Shown here one piece after another: positions 1 to 8,412 of a DNA stretch of 64,000 bases. The DNA is taken from positions 31,150 to 95,149 of the forward strand of contig JAJRYD010000031.1 in assembly GCA_024275955.1 (NCBI GenBank), written 5' to 3'. A program made the position numbers and the translations under genes. The first letter of the stretch is position 1. Every line of letters begins with the position of its first letter. The notes beneath the pieces are model-generated. The model saw only the letters and a program-made list of their open reading frames with translations, was not told the origin of the DNA and searched no databases. Source of the DNA: Nitrospirota bacterium. GTDB lineage: Bacteria > Nitrospinota_A > UBA7883 > JACRGQ01.

Positions 1-360
1 GATGCTCTAAGAGATGCTTGGGAGTATCTATGGGATATCCGCAAAGATGTGTTAAAACTTCTTGAAGATAAAAGGCGTGATAAAGAGATAGGCCATTCTC
101 TTGACGCTAAGGTTTTTCTTGAGGTGAGCGAATCCGACTTTGGCAAGCTTGAGCTATATAAAAAGGAGCTTCCATTTATATTTATAGTTTCGCAGGTGGA
201 GCTTATAAAAGGCGGTTCCGGAGATGAGATAAAAATTTCTGTCGCCAAGGCGGACGGACAGAAATGCGAGAGATGCTGGAACTACAACACCGATGTAGGT
301 GAAAATAGTGAGCACCCCAACGTATGCGGCAGATGCGTTTCTCATTTGGCGCAAGGCTGA
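1..360 (+). CDS. ileS: Isoleucyl-tRNA synthetase, C-terminal end (partial)
   Basis: The frame is open from base 1 and carries the last 119 residues of a class I aminoacyl-tRNA synthetase that charges tRNA-Ile in the cytosol. The segment covers part of the anticodon-binding domain and the C-terminal zinc finger, seen as CERCW followed by CGRC near the end. That zinc motif together with lspA immediately downstream is the usual ileS context. The catalytic HIGH and KMSKS parts lie outside the window. The stop is 10 bases before the lspA start, so the two genes are probably co-transcribed. Confidence 0.93.
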   Translation, partial: DALRDAWEYLWDIRKDVLKLLEDKRRDKEIGHSLDAKVFLEVSESDFGKLELYKKELPFIFIVSQVELIKGGSGDEIKISVAKADGQKCERCWNYNTDVGENSEHPNVCGRCVSHLAQG

Positions 361-370
361 TACAGAGAAG

Positions 371-880
371 ATGGAACCAAGCCGTTTTTTTAAAAAATAC
401 GGCCCTCTTTTGGTAAGCGTCGCCGTGATGCTTTTTCTGGATCAATATACCAAGATGGTCATCCGTAGCTCTTTTAGTCTTGGCGAGTCTGTTTCGGTTA
501 TAGATGGATTTTTTAATCTCACCTATATCCTTAATTCCGGCGCGGCATTCAGTTTCCTTGCCGATACAGGTAAGCCGTGGGTAGGCAGGTTTTTTATAAT
601 CGCTTCCATAGCGGCGATTGTTATCATTATCTTTATTTATCGGGAGGTTGAAGATAACAGGCCTCTTAAAATAGCTCTTACGCTGATAATGGGCGGGGCT
701 GGCGGCAACCTTATTGATAGAGTTTTGGCGGGAAAGGTTACTGATTTTCTTGACTTTCATATAGCCGGACACCATTGGCCGGTTTTCAACGTGGCCGATT
801 CGTGCATAACGATAGGGGTGACGATAATTATCGTTCAATCGGTTTTTGAGCAGTACGGGGCGGAAAAACCCGACAGTTAG
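371..880 (+). CDS. lspA: Lipoprotein signal peptidase (signal peptidase II)
   Basis: This 169-residue inner-membrane aspartyl protease removes signal peptides from prolipoproteins after lipid attachment. Four hydrophobic segments are visible. The two catalytic aspartates lie in the conserved GGNLIDR and FNVADS motifs, and the LDQYTK motif is near the N-terminus. The ATG at 371 is preferred because it lies just after the ileS stop and gives the normal family length of about 165 residues. An upstream ATG at 299 would add 24 residues read from inside ileS. The ileS-lspA order is widespread in Gram-negative bacteria. Confidence 0.95.
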   Translation: MEPSRFFKKYGPLLVSVAVMLFLDQYTKMVIRSSFSLGESVSVIDGFFNLTYILNSGAAFSFLADTGKPWVGRFFIIASIAAIVIIIFIYREVEDNRPLKIALTLIMGGAGGNLIDRVLAGKVTDFLDFHIAGHHWPVFNVADSCITIGVTIIIVQSVFEQYGAEKPDS

Positions 881-916
881 CGGTCAAATTTTCCCCTGTT
901 TCGGCAAAATTTTCCG

Positions 917-944
917 TAAAGCTTTTTCCTTTTTTCTCCGATAA
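917..944 (+). promoter_or_regulatory. Candidate sigma-28 (FliA-type) promoter
   Basis: TAAAGCTT at 917-924 and TCCGATAA at 937-944 match the flagellar sigma-28 consensus TAAAGTTT / GCCGATAA, with a spacing one base longer than usual. The site lies about 35 bases upstream of the gene at 980. It is the only good match I noticed in front of a gene here, and it suggests that the two small genes downstream belong to the flagellar or chemotaxis regulon. Confidence 0.5.
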
Positions 945-979
945 TTAGTCAAGGCAGGTAATAAAGGAGGCACGATTTT

Positions 980-1207
980 ATGAAAGAGATTAGAGGGTGC
1001 GGGAAAATTAAAAGAAGCGGTACGCTTAAACGCAAGAAAGCTGTAAAAGCAGAGGAGGCAGGACCCTTTGCGCGTCTTTTAGGCGATATGTTCGATAAGA
1101 CGCGGAGTGATGAGTCGTCTCAGTGGAAAGCCCCTGAAGTATCGAATTATGCCGCCTATGCCGAGATGTTTGGTTTGACCGACTCTTTTAAAAAGGATAC
1201 TCTTTAA
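980..1207 (+). CDS. Small basic protein, possible flagellar accessory
   Basis: This 75-residue protein has an excellent ribosome site, AAGGAGG at 964-970, nine bases before its ATG. Its N-terminus, reading MKEIRGCGKIKRSG with a lysine-rich stretch after it, resembles the N-terminus of the next gene (MKIDGTGKIGPSG), so the two may be paralogues or share a targeting tag. I do not recognise a named family. The sigma-28-like promoter upstream and the chemotaxis cluster 3 kb away make a flagellar role plausible, but this is inference. Confidence 0.65.
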   Translation: MKEIRGCGKIKRSGTLKRKKAVKAEEAGPFARLLGDMFDKTRSDESSQWKAPEVSNYAAYAEMFGLTDSFKKDTL

Positions 1208-1246
1208 AAAACAGCGTCGCGACATGCTGTTTGAGGGAAATTTACA

Positions 1247-1681
1247 ATGAAGATTGATGGAACAGGAAAGATAGGCCCCAGCGGAGAGATACCGGAAAAG
1301 AAAAAAGGGGAAAAAGCAACAGGCGATTCCTTTGCGTCCCATCTCGATAACGCAATGACAGGGAAGCCGGAAAAGAGTTCTGCCGTCGGGCCGCCTATGC
1401 CGGTATCTTCTTTGCGTCCGGTAGGTAAAGTCGGCGCCGCTTTTACCACAAAAGCTATCAACCAGCTCGAATCTATGCTGGGCGACCTCGATATCTATAA
1501 AAACTCGTTAGCTAATATCGACATCCCAGAAGACCAGCTAAAACCGCTTGGTGATGCGCTTATGAAGAAAAAGGATAACCTTGTTTCTCTATTGAAAATG
1601 GTCGACGATCCCGAACTAAAAGCGATGATTACCGATGCCGTGACGATAGTTCTCAACGAGAACTCCCGCTCACGCCACTAA
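1247..1681 (+). CDS. Hypothetical protein with helical C-terminus, FliX-like architecture
   Basis: This 144-residue protein has a short GKIGPSG-type N-terminal motif, a low-complexity linker to about residue 65 and a leucine-rich helical C-terminal half. FliX-type flagellar assembly regulators share this layout of a disordered start and a helical end, but I cannot claim homology from reading alone. It follows the 980-1207 gene by 39 bases, probably in the same transcript under the sigma-28-like promoter. Its ribosome site is weak (GAGGGAAA, 1231-1238). The function is unknown. Confidence 0.65.
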   Translation: MKIDGTGKIGPSGEIPEKKKGEKATGDSFASHLDNAMTGKPEKSSAVGPPMPVSSLRPVGKVGAAFTTKAINQLESMLGDLDIYKNSLANIDIPEDQLKPLGDALMKKKDNLVSLLKMVDDPELKAMITDAVTIVLNENSRSRH

Positions 1682-2151
1682 CCCTTCTGCTTCGACAGAC
1701 TTAGCCATACTTCGTCGAACATCGCATCGTGCTTAGTCCACGTAGGTTTACCTACGCTCCCTGCACACTCGCTCGTCCTTCTTGTCTGGCGTTGTCTCTC
1801 TGTGCAGACCACGCAGACTCGTGGAGACAGTGGTCGCTCGCGATAGATTACCTTTTTATAACTTTAGGAAATATTCGCATCGCTCCGCTGTCGCCTACGG
1901 CGAGGCACTCATTGTTTAAGATAGGTTTCGTTGAACATCCCATCGTGCTTGGTCACGCAGATAAGCCCGCATCCCCTCGCCAAAAGCTTTAGGCTCCTTG
2001 TCTTACTCGCTTTTCCTGTGCGGTCTACTTCGGCTAAGCGTAGAACTTGAGTAGTAAGCACCCCACCGCAGGCAACAGCGGTGCATCATCTGAGGGGTAT
2101 AGAGTTCATTTGCCGCGTTGCGACTGTCGCCTCCACATGCCACGTGGTGGC
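1682..2151. repeat. Non-coding stretch with imperfect direct repeat and palindromes
   Basis: I see no convincing gene in these 470 bases. The frames that stay open here have atypical composition and no ribosome sites. A unit of about 31 bases at 1711-1742 recurs at 1927-1957 with three mismatches and one indel (core CATCGTGCTT in both). A palindrome CCACG-N6-CGTGGAG lies at 1809-1826. Similar palindromes occur near 25437 and 46723. The stretch looks like a remnant of repeated or mobile DNA rather than a simple spacer. Confidence 0.5.
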
Positions 2152-2814
2152 TTAGAATTTCTCTTGGGCTTTCTTTTCTAGGTTTCTTATGTATGCCCGC
2201 CAAGCGTAGTAGACTTCGTGGAACAGTTGGTTGTCGGAGACTGTGATAACAAGCCCTGCTTCCCCTTTTTTGTTGGAGAGAGGTTTTACGCGTACCTCGT
2301 ACCGTTTTTTGACATTAAGGTATATATGCTGGTTTCTGTCGTAGTCTTTGGTATTGTAGTTTCCGTATTTTTGGATATACCTTTCCAAAAGTCTTTTGGG
2401 GCTTATCTTCCCTTCGCCGGCGCAGATAAAATATTCGTAAGAGTGCATGGCAGATTTTTCTCTGTTTTTGGTTTTTAGCGGGTATTTTAAAAATGTCGCG
2501 CTCTGTACGGAGCCGCATTCAAGCGGTTTTTGCGCGTGAAAAACGGTTGTAGGTATTTTTTTTACATATATGTCGAAGATATCGCTACTGTCGGGCCGTT
2601 CCACCTGCATAGAAAAATCGGAAAAGGATAAAGTTTCCATTTCGGAAAAACTTCCAGACCTGTATTTTGCAAAGCCTTTGAACCTGTTGTTGAAATGGAA
2701 AAGCCTAAGGCCTGTTTCCAGCTCTGCGTATACGGTTCTGTTTTCGTGAACTTTCGGCTGGGACGCGCCTATAAGTGTCGCGAAGATTAATGGTAAAAGC
2801 TTTAAGGCAGTCAC
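2152..2814 (-). CDS. Secreted protein of unknown function
   Basis: This 220-residue protein starts with a hydrophobic signal-peptide-like segment (residues 4-17, small residues GAS before the likely cleavage). It has no further membrane segment and is probably periplasmic or surface-located. The mature part alternates aromatic and charged residues, and I do not recognise a family. It lies 23 bases downstream of the gene at 2838-3209, which also encodes an exported protein, so the pair probably forms an operon. The N-terminal start is well supported by the signal sequence. Confidence 0.7.
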   Translation of the reverse strand: MTALKLLPLIFATLIGASQPKVHENRTVYAELETGLRLFHFNNRFKGFAKYRSGSFSEMETLSFSDFSMQVERPDSSDIFDIYVKKIPTTVFHAQKPLECGSVQSATFLKYPLKTKNREKSAMHSYEYFICAGEGKISPKRLLERYIQKYGNYNTKDYDRNQHIYLNVKKRYEVRVKPLSNKKGEAGLVITVSDNQLFHEVYYAWRAYIRNLEKKAQEKF

Positions 2815-2837
2815 GCTGATATTCTATTACGAATTTG

Positions 2838-3209
2838 CTATTTGGAAAAGCGGATAGGGGCATCGTAGATAATAAGCCCGTACTTTTCTATTTTCATCTT
2901 GTAGACCGGCACTTTAAAGGCATACAGCATCTTCTTGCCCGGCTTGTGGCCTCCATGCCTTATCTTTACCGCTTGGATATGACGGTTCGAAACCGGAATG
3001 AAATTATAAGGCTTTTCATCTTTGTACCTGTAGACGGAGCCGTAAATAGCTTCTATTCTGTATCCGGTCTCGTTGGTTATAGGAAATACAACCCAGCCGG
3101 CCCGCCGTAGTTTTACCTCTTCGTCATGTATCGTCAGATATCCGGCTGATGCCGGAGAGGCGGCAAAGATAACCGTAAAAAATATTGCTGTGGCGACAGG
3201 TATTCTCAT
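2838..3209 (-). CDS. Small exported protein of unknown function
   Basis: This 123-residue protein has a clear signal peptide, a hydrophobic core followed by ASPASA as the probable cleavage site. The mature protein is about 100 residues, basic and predicted beta-rich, without cysteines. It is the first gene of a two-gene unit with the 220-residue secreted protein downstream and runs divergently from the DUF1573 gene. I recognise no family. A periplasmic role is inferred from the signal peptide only. Confidence 0.7.
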   Translation of the reverse strand: MRIPVATAIFFTVIFAASPASAGYLTIHDEEVKLRRAGWVVFPITNETGYRIEAIYGSVYRYKDEKPYNFIPVSNRHIQAVKIRHGGHKPGKKMLYAFKVPVYKMKIEKYGLIIYDAPIRFSK

Positions 3210-3633
3210 ATCATCCTTTTCGGCAGTTTGCTATGAATGCATTAGCGGTGGAGGATATCTGAACAGGTAGAACAGGCTGTTTTTGCTTAATATTTCTTAT
3301 TGTATAAAAAAGGATACATTGGTAGCAGGAAGGCATCTCGCTCTATTGATAACTTATTGATATTAATCGGCTAGTAATTGAAAGAATAGGCATGAGATAT
3401 GCGTTCTATTTAGTATGATAGGCGTATAAGCATAAAAATAGGAAAGTTATCATGTTTTGGAAGTTTATTTATAGCTGAGCGGTTTGGCACAGGTCAGGCC
3501 GGAGCTGTCATCATTTTTTCATTTTTGGAGTGCCGGCTGTGACAATGGCTTTTTCGTCAAATCTTCTCGCGTTCCGGCCTGTACCGCTAGCGGTTATCAC
3601 CGGAAATATGGAAAGATATATAATGGTGGTATT
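3210..3633. other. Divergent intergenic region
   Basis: This AT-rich 424-base gap separates the exported-protein gene on the minus strand from the DUF1573 gene on the plus strand, so it should hold both promoters. I could not find a pair of -35 and -10 boxes with good spacing. TATGAT at 3414-3419 is a possible -10 element for the plus strand. An open frame from 3484 reaches the DUF1573 gene, but its first 50 codons do not look like protein and precede a proper signal sequence. Confidence 0.35.
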
Positions 3634-4383
3634 GTGAAATTGAAACTTAAAAGAGACCTGCCGTTGGCGGTTCTGATTTTTTCTGCCTGTGCGTTTATTG
3701 CTGTTGGTAATGCTGTTTCGACTAAAGGCGGTTTGGTTTTTTTAAATACACATTGGAATATCGGCAAGGTTACATCTCTTAAGGAACAAAAGCATATTTT
3801 CAGCTTTATCAATAGTGGAAAGAAAAGCGTTGCGATACAAAAACTTGTATCTTCGTGCGGCTGTACGGCGGCTGTAGTATCGGATAAAAAAATGTTTTTG
3901 CCGGGTGAAAGGGGGGAGATTCTCGTTACTTTCAATCCGGTTGGTCATTACGGAAAGCTGGAGACAGCTGTAAGAGTTTATACCGACGACCTTAACGCGC
4001 CGCCTATAAAGCTCTATCTCAAGGGTTCTCTGCCGAAAGCTAGAAAAGGTCCTATCGAGGTAACAATTCCGCATCCTCGTATATCGGTTACTCCGGCAAA
4101 AGTTAATCTTGGGAAGTTAAAAAAGGGGCAAGCCGCCATATATAAGGTAAAGGTTTACAATAGGGGCGAAGGGGAGTTGAGAATCATAAATTTTGACACG
4201 ATGAGCGAAAAGGGAAACCAGTCGCTAAGACAAAAAGCGATTAAAAAGGATAAGGGAGTCGAGTTGACCGCCTTTTATAAAGCGACCGATACCGGCAAGT
4301 TCAAGGAGTATCTGGTTATCAGGTCTAACGACCCGCAAAAGCCTATAGTCCGGCTGGAAGTTACAGGCGTAGTAGTAGAGTAG
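3634..4383 (+). CDS. DUF1573 domain protein, exported
   Basis: This 249-residue protein begins with a basic start and hydrophobic core typical of a signal peptide or membrane anchor. A DUF1573 domain follows, an immunoglobulin-like fold marked here by SSCGCTAA and a later FNPVGHYGK strand, then a second beta-rich domain ending with RSNDPQKPIVRLEVTG. Members are usually periplasmic and of unknown function. GTG at 3634 is chosen because it directly precedes the signal sequence, although the ribosome site (GGTGGT) is weak. It precedes the chemotaxis operon by 160 bases with no obvious functional link. Confidence 0.75.
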   Translation: MKLKLKRDLPLAVLIFSACAFIAVGNAVSTKGGLVFLNTHWNIGKVTSLKEQKHIFSFINSGKKSVAIQKLVSSCGCTAAVVSDKKMFLPGERGEILVTFNPVGHYGKLETAVRVYTDDLNAPPIKLYLKGSLPKARKGPIEVTIPHPRISVTPAKVNLGKLKKGQAAIYKVKVYNRGEGELRIINFDTMSEKGNQSLRQKAIKKDKGVELTAFYKATDTGKFKEYLVIRSNDPQKPIVRLEVTGVVVE

Positions 4384-4544
4384 CCTCACAGCCTGCCTGC
4401 TTGCCGCATTTAGAAAATCTGGTCTACAGTCTGCTTGGGGGTAGGTTTGCTTTGGAAGGTAGGATTTCGTAAAATTTCGGGAGGGTTGTTTGTTCGTCTG
4501 TTTTGGAAACAGTTTTTTAATGTTCCTCATTATTTGGAGATACC

Positions 4545-5006
4545 ATGAACGCCGCTTTTGTTAATCCATTTTTGTCCGCGACCATGAATGTTCTGGAAAT
4601 GATGGCGTTTGTAAAGCCTGTAGCGGGCAAACCGTTCCTTAAAAAGGACAAAAAGGCGACTGGAGACATCTCCGGCATAATAGGGCTCACTGGAGCTACC
4701 AGAGGGGTTGTAATTATTAGTCTTTCTACAGGGGCGGCCTGCAAGATAGTAGGCTCTATGCTTGGCGAGGAATACACCGAGCTTACAGCCGATGTAAGCG
4801 ACGCTGTTGGAGAGCTTACAAACATGATTTCTGGCGATGCTAGAAGGGTACTCGCCACTAATGGGCATAATTTTGAGGCAGGTCTGCCGAGCATAATAAA
4901 GGGGGTGGGACACGAAATAGAGTCGATGACCTCTGGTCCTACCGTGGCAATCCCTTTTACCGTAGACAAGTTTGACTTTGTCGTGGAGACCAGTTTCGAA
5001 AGCTAG
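4545..5006 (+). CDS. cheX: Chemotaxis phosphatase CheX
   Basis: This 153-residue protein matches the CheC/CheX/FliY family that dephosphorylates CheY-P. The catalytic E-x-x-N signature is present once, at Glu90 and Asn93 in DAVGELTNMISGDAR, which is the CheX arrangement (CheC has two). It opens the chemotaxis operon, 43 bases before cheA, and would terminate the signal produced by that kinase. No cheZ or separate cheY lies in the window. The start is supported by a GGAGAT sequence just upstream. Confidence 0.88.
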   Translation: MNAAFVNPFLSATMNVLEMMAFVKPVAGKPFLKKDKKATGDISGIIGLTGATRGVVIISLSTGAACKIVGSMLGEEYTELTADVSDAVGELTNMISGDARRVLATNGHNFEAGLPSIIKGVGHEIESMTSGPTVAIPFTVDKFDFVVETSFES

Positions 5007-5049
5007 GCAGAGCCGGTCTGTGGCTGGGTCATTATGGACAGGTAGGTGA

Positions 5050-7311
5050 ATGGCTGAAGAACATAACGAGATGCGGGAAATCGTAGATAGTTTTGTTATC
5101 GAAATAGGAGAACTCCTAGAGTCTATAGACAGAAATCTGCTTGATCTTGAGAGCGATCCCTGCAACATGGAAATAATAAACAGGCTTTTCCGCGGAGTTC
5201 ACACCATCAAAGGCGCCGCGGGTCTTTTCGGTTTTGTGAAGATAGTTGATGTCGTCCACGGCACCGAAAACATTCTCAATAAATGTCGAAAGGGAGAGCT
5301 TCGCCTTACTCCCGCGATAAATGAGGCGATTCTAAAGTCTACAGTTATCATTAAAATTTTTCTCGACAACATCGCCGATAAAGAGGAGTTGACCGCCGAT
5401 ATCAGCCCGCTTCTTTTAGAGCTAAGGGACTGCCAGCAAGACGAAACAGCGGAGGCAAGGGAGGTCGAAAAAGAAGCAATGGCTAAAGATAATATCTGCC
5501 TGCTTCCAAACAGTGGAGAGCTTGTAGTAGAAGAGGTCAAGCTGACTGACGAACAGTTGCGAGCTGAGCTTGGTTTTGAGCCAAAAGAGCCGGAAGCGGC
5601 TAAAAAAGCAGAGGCAGGGCTAAAGGTTTCCTCTAGCCTCGAAAGCCCAGAAAATTATGAAGAGAGCGGTGTCAGCTCTTTCGCCAACGGAGAACAGACG
5701 ATACGTGTCGATGTTGAACGGCTCGATACTGTTATGAATCTTGTCGGTGAGCTGGTGCTTGGAAGAAACCAAATAACGCAGATAGGCTCCGAGCTTGAGA
5801 AGAGGTACAGGTCAGACAACAATGTGCAAAACTTAGCGGAGGCTATGGCGCGTATAAAGATAATAACTACAGATATCCAGAGTGCCGTAATGAAAACAAG
5901 AATGCAGCCTGTCAAGAAGGTTTTTAGCCGTTTTCCACGGATGGTGAGGGATATCGGCAAACTGCTGGGTAAAGAGATATCGCTTAGGTTTGAAGGTGAG
6001 GAGACGGAGCTGGATAAGTCTGTGATTGAGGAGATAGGAGACCCTCTGGTCCATCTTATAAGGAACGCCGTTGACCACGGGATAGAGGCGCCCGATGTTC
6101 GAGAGGCGGCAGGTAAGCCGAGGGCAGGAGAGATAGTTATCTCCGCGTTCCATGACGGCAACAGTATTGTTGTAGAGGTAGGTGATGATGGCGGAGGTAT
6201 TGACGTAGAGGCGATAGCTGTAAAGGCTCTGGAGCAGGGGATTATCGAGAAGAGCGAACTTGAGCGCTTAAACGAACGGGACAAGCTAAACTTTCTTTTT
6301 ACTCCCGGTTTTTCTACCGCAAAAGTAGCAACAGATATCTCTGGCCGTGGTGTAGGCATGGATATCGTGAGGAATAATGTGGTTAAACTCAACGGAACGA
6401 TAGCGATATCGACAGAACTCGGCAAAGGAACGGTTTTTTCCGTCAAGTTTCCTCTTACCGTCGCGATTATTCAAACGCTCAGAGTCGGCGTGGGAGAGGA
6501 GTCGTTCGCCCTGCCGTTGGTATCGGTTGTCGAAACGGCGCGTATCTCGGCCGATACCATCCAGCATGTTGAGACGCGTGAGGTGATGCAGTTTCGTGGT
6601 GATATTCTGCCGCTCGTAAGGCTCGCAAACCTGTTTGACGTGGAAGCAGGCCCAGAAGCCCCCGATGCTTTAGGGAAGGTTTGGTTTTATGTTGTTGTAA
6701 TAGCGATAGCGGAAAAGAAAATAGCTTTAATGGTAGAAAAACTGTTCGGGCAGGAAGAGGTTGTTATAAAACCACTCGGTGAATATATAAAGCCAAAGGG
6801 GATTGCCGGTGCCACCATACTTGGTGATGGAACGGTAACGCTTATAGTAGATCTTGGAGCGGTTATCGGGATGATAGAGGAAGACTATTACAGCTTCGAT
6901 AAAGCTTATAACGCGGAGCATGGTTTAGCCGGCGAAAAACAGAATAATCTGAAAAAAATCCTTATAGTCGATAGCTCTGCTCCGTCAAGAAAAATTCAGA
7001 AAAAGATTCTTGAATCTGGAGGCTTTACTGTGCTGGAGGCTGTAAACGGGCGCGAAGGTTTTGAGATTTTAAATAAGCACCCAGAAATAGACCTTATCGT
7101 AACGGAGATTGTTATGCAGGGCATGGACGGGATAGAAATGACGAAAAAAATCAGGTCAGAGCCGAAATTAAAAGCGATTCCGATTATTGCCCTTACCGCT
7201 TCAAAAGGGCAGAAAAATAAAAATGCGGGGTTCAAAGCAGGCATAGACCAGTTTTTTCATAAAACCGACACAGCCGGCATGATAGGCTCCATCCGCCGGC
7301 ATTTTAACTAG
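5050..7311 (+). CDS. cheA: Chemotaxis histidine kinase CheA with C-terminal receiver-like domain
   Basis: This 753-residue kinase transfers phosphate from chemoreceptor arrays to response regulators. An HPt domain holds the phosphorylated His51 (VHTIKGAAG). No P2 domain is obvious in the linker at 115-215. Dimerisation helices span about 215-290, and the ATPase domain follows with N-box HLIRNAVDHG (335-344), G1 DDGGGID and G2 GRGVGMD. A CheW-like P5 domain covers 475-610 and a receiver-like domain 635-753. In that receiver the phosphoacceptor position is Glu686 (LIVTEIVMQGMDG) and only one acidic residue, Asp641, remains in the first acidic pair. Lys738 is kept. The receiver therefore probably cannot be phosphorylated. 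Confidence 0.95.
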   Translation: MAEEHNEMREIVDSFVIEIGELLESIDRNLLDLESDPCNMEIINRLFRGVHTIKGAAGLFGFVKIVDVVHGTENILNKCRKGELRLTPAINEAILKSTVIIKIFLDNIADKEELTADISPLLLELRDCQQDETAEAREVEKEAMAKDNICLLPNSGELVVEEVKLTDEQLRAELGFEPKEPEAAKKAEAGLKVSSSLESPENYEESGVSSFANGEQTIRVDVERLDTVMNLVGELVLGRNQITQIGSELEKRYRSDNNVQNLAEAMARIKIITTDIQSAVMKTRMQPVKKVFSRFPRMVRDIGKLLGKEISLRFEGEETELDKSVIEEIGDPLVHLIRNAVDHGIEAPDVREAAGKPRAGEIVISAFHDGNSIVVEVGDDGGGIDVEAIAVKALEQGIIEKSELERLNERDKLNFLFTPGFSTAKVATDISGRGVGMDIVRNNVVKLNGTIAISTELGKGTVFSVKFPLTVAIIQTLRVGVGEESFALPLVSVVETARISADTIQHVETREVMQFRGDILPLVRLANLFDVEAGPEAPDALGKVWFYVVVIAIAEKKIALMVEKLFGQEEVVIKPLGEYIKPKGIAGATILGDGTVTLIVDLGAVIGMIEEDYYSFDKAYNAEHGLAGEKQNNLKKILIVDSSAPSRKIQKKILESGGFTVLEAVNGREGFEILNKHPEIDLIVTEIVMQGMDGIEMTKKIRSEPKLKAIPIIALTASKGQKNKNAGFKAGIDQFFHKTDTAGMIGSIRRHFN

Positions 7312-7328
7312 TGGCTTAGCTGACTACT

Positions 7329-8402
7329 ATGGAAGTTTCTAGTTTGAAGCCGATTAGAGTGCTTATAGTGGACGACTCGGCGTTTATCCGTTCCACCCTT
7401 TCTAGGGCTGTCAGCTCTGGTGAAAACATGAAAGTGGTCGGGGTGGCTGTGAACGGTCAGGAAGGTGTCGAGATGGCGGAGGAGCTTCAGCCAGACGTAA
7501 TAACTCTTGATATCACAATGCCGAAGATGGACGGCCTAGAAGCACTGAAAATCATAACCAAAAAAACATCGAGCAAGGTGTTGATGCTAAGCTCGCTTAC
7601 AGAAGAGGGAGCCAACGCGACATTTGAGGCTCTCTCGCTCGGCGCGGTCGATTTTATCGGCAAGAAGCTTGGGGATACAGCTTTTAGTATGATGAAGATT
7701 CAAGAAGAAATAGTCGGCAAAATAATGCTGGTTTCCGGCAGAAAAAGCTTAAAACAAAAAGAGTATCTTCCTTTGCCTGTCAAAACCGAGGATAGCTATA
7801 AAGGGAATGTAAGGAAGGGGCGGATAGAAATTTTGGCTATAGGTTCCTCTACCGGCGGGCCGGCGGCGCTTCAGGAAGTTTTGTCCCGTCTGCCGGCAGA
7901 TACCCCTGTTACTGGTGTTGTGGTTCAGCATATGCCAAAAGAGTTTATATCTCCTTTCGCGGAGAGGCTTAACCGTTTGAGCAGTGTCTCTGTGATGGTT
8001 GCCCGGCACGGACAGTTGCTTGTTCCGGGGCAGTTTCTTATCGCCCCGGGTGGCGCACATTTAAAAGTAGCGAGAAAAGCGAGCGGTACTGGTACCGCCA
8101 AGGTTGTTCTCGATAGCGAGCCTGTTGATTCGCTACATCGGCCAAGCGTGGACGAGCTGTTTTTATCTGTCGCTAGCTGGTTCCCAAGTTCCGCGCTTGG
8201 CGTGATAATGACAGGGATGGGGCATGACGGTTTTGTAGGCGCAAAGGAGATGAAGAAGACAAACTCACACCTTTTTGCGCAGGATGAGAAAAGCTCTGTT
8301 GTCTATGGCATGCCGAGGGCTATAGTGGATGGCAACCTCGCTGACAAAGTTGTGCCGCTAAATCAAATGCATCTTGAAATATTGCAAGCGCTCAACGGCT
8401 GA
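7329..8402 (+). CDS. cheB: Chemotaxis methylesterase CheB
   Basis: This 357-residue two-domain protein demethylates glutamates, or deamidates glutamines, on chemoreceptors during adaptation. An N-terminal receiver has phosphoacceptor Asp61 (ITLDITMPKMDG) and Lys112. The methylesterase domain carries the catalytic triad Ser174 (GSSTGGP), His201 (VVQHMPKEF) and Asp300 (TGMGHDG). It starts 17 bases after cheA. Length and all key residues are normal, so it should be active. No methyltransferase cheR is visible in the window. Confidence 0.95.
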   Translation: MEVSSLKPIRVLIVDDSAFIRSTLSRAVSSGENMKVVGVAVNGQEGVEMAEELQPDVITLDITMPKMDGLEALKIITKKTSSKVLMLSSLTEEGANATFEALSLGAVDFIGKKLGDTAFSMMKIQEEIVGKIMLVSGRKSLKQKEYLPLPVKTEDSYKGNVRKGRIEILAIGSSTGGPAALQEVLSRLPADTPVTGVVVQHMPKEFISPFAERLNRLSSVSVMVARHGQLLVPGQFLIAPGGAHLKVARKASGTGTAKVVLDSEPVDSLHRPSVDELFLSVASWFPSSALGVIMTGMGHDGFVGAKEMKKTNSHLFAQDEKSSVVYGMPRAIVDGNLADKVVPLNQMHLEILQALNG

Positions 8403-8412
8403 AAATCTGCTC

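Noticed and set aside
299..370. Earlier ATG start for lspA
   Set aside because: It would read 24 residues from within ileS with no resemblance to LspA; the ATG at 371 gives the normal N-terminus.
1729..1992. Open frame of 87 codons in the repeat-bearing gap
   Set aside because: Composition is unlike the genome's proteins, no ribosome site is present and it spans a repeat unit.
5655..6446. Long open frame on the minus strand inside cheA
   Set aside because: It is antisense to the highly conserved ATPase and dimerisation regions of cheA, has serine/isoleucine-rich low-quality content and no ribosome site; it arises from the codon pattern of cheA.
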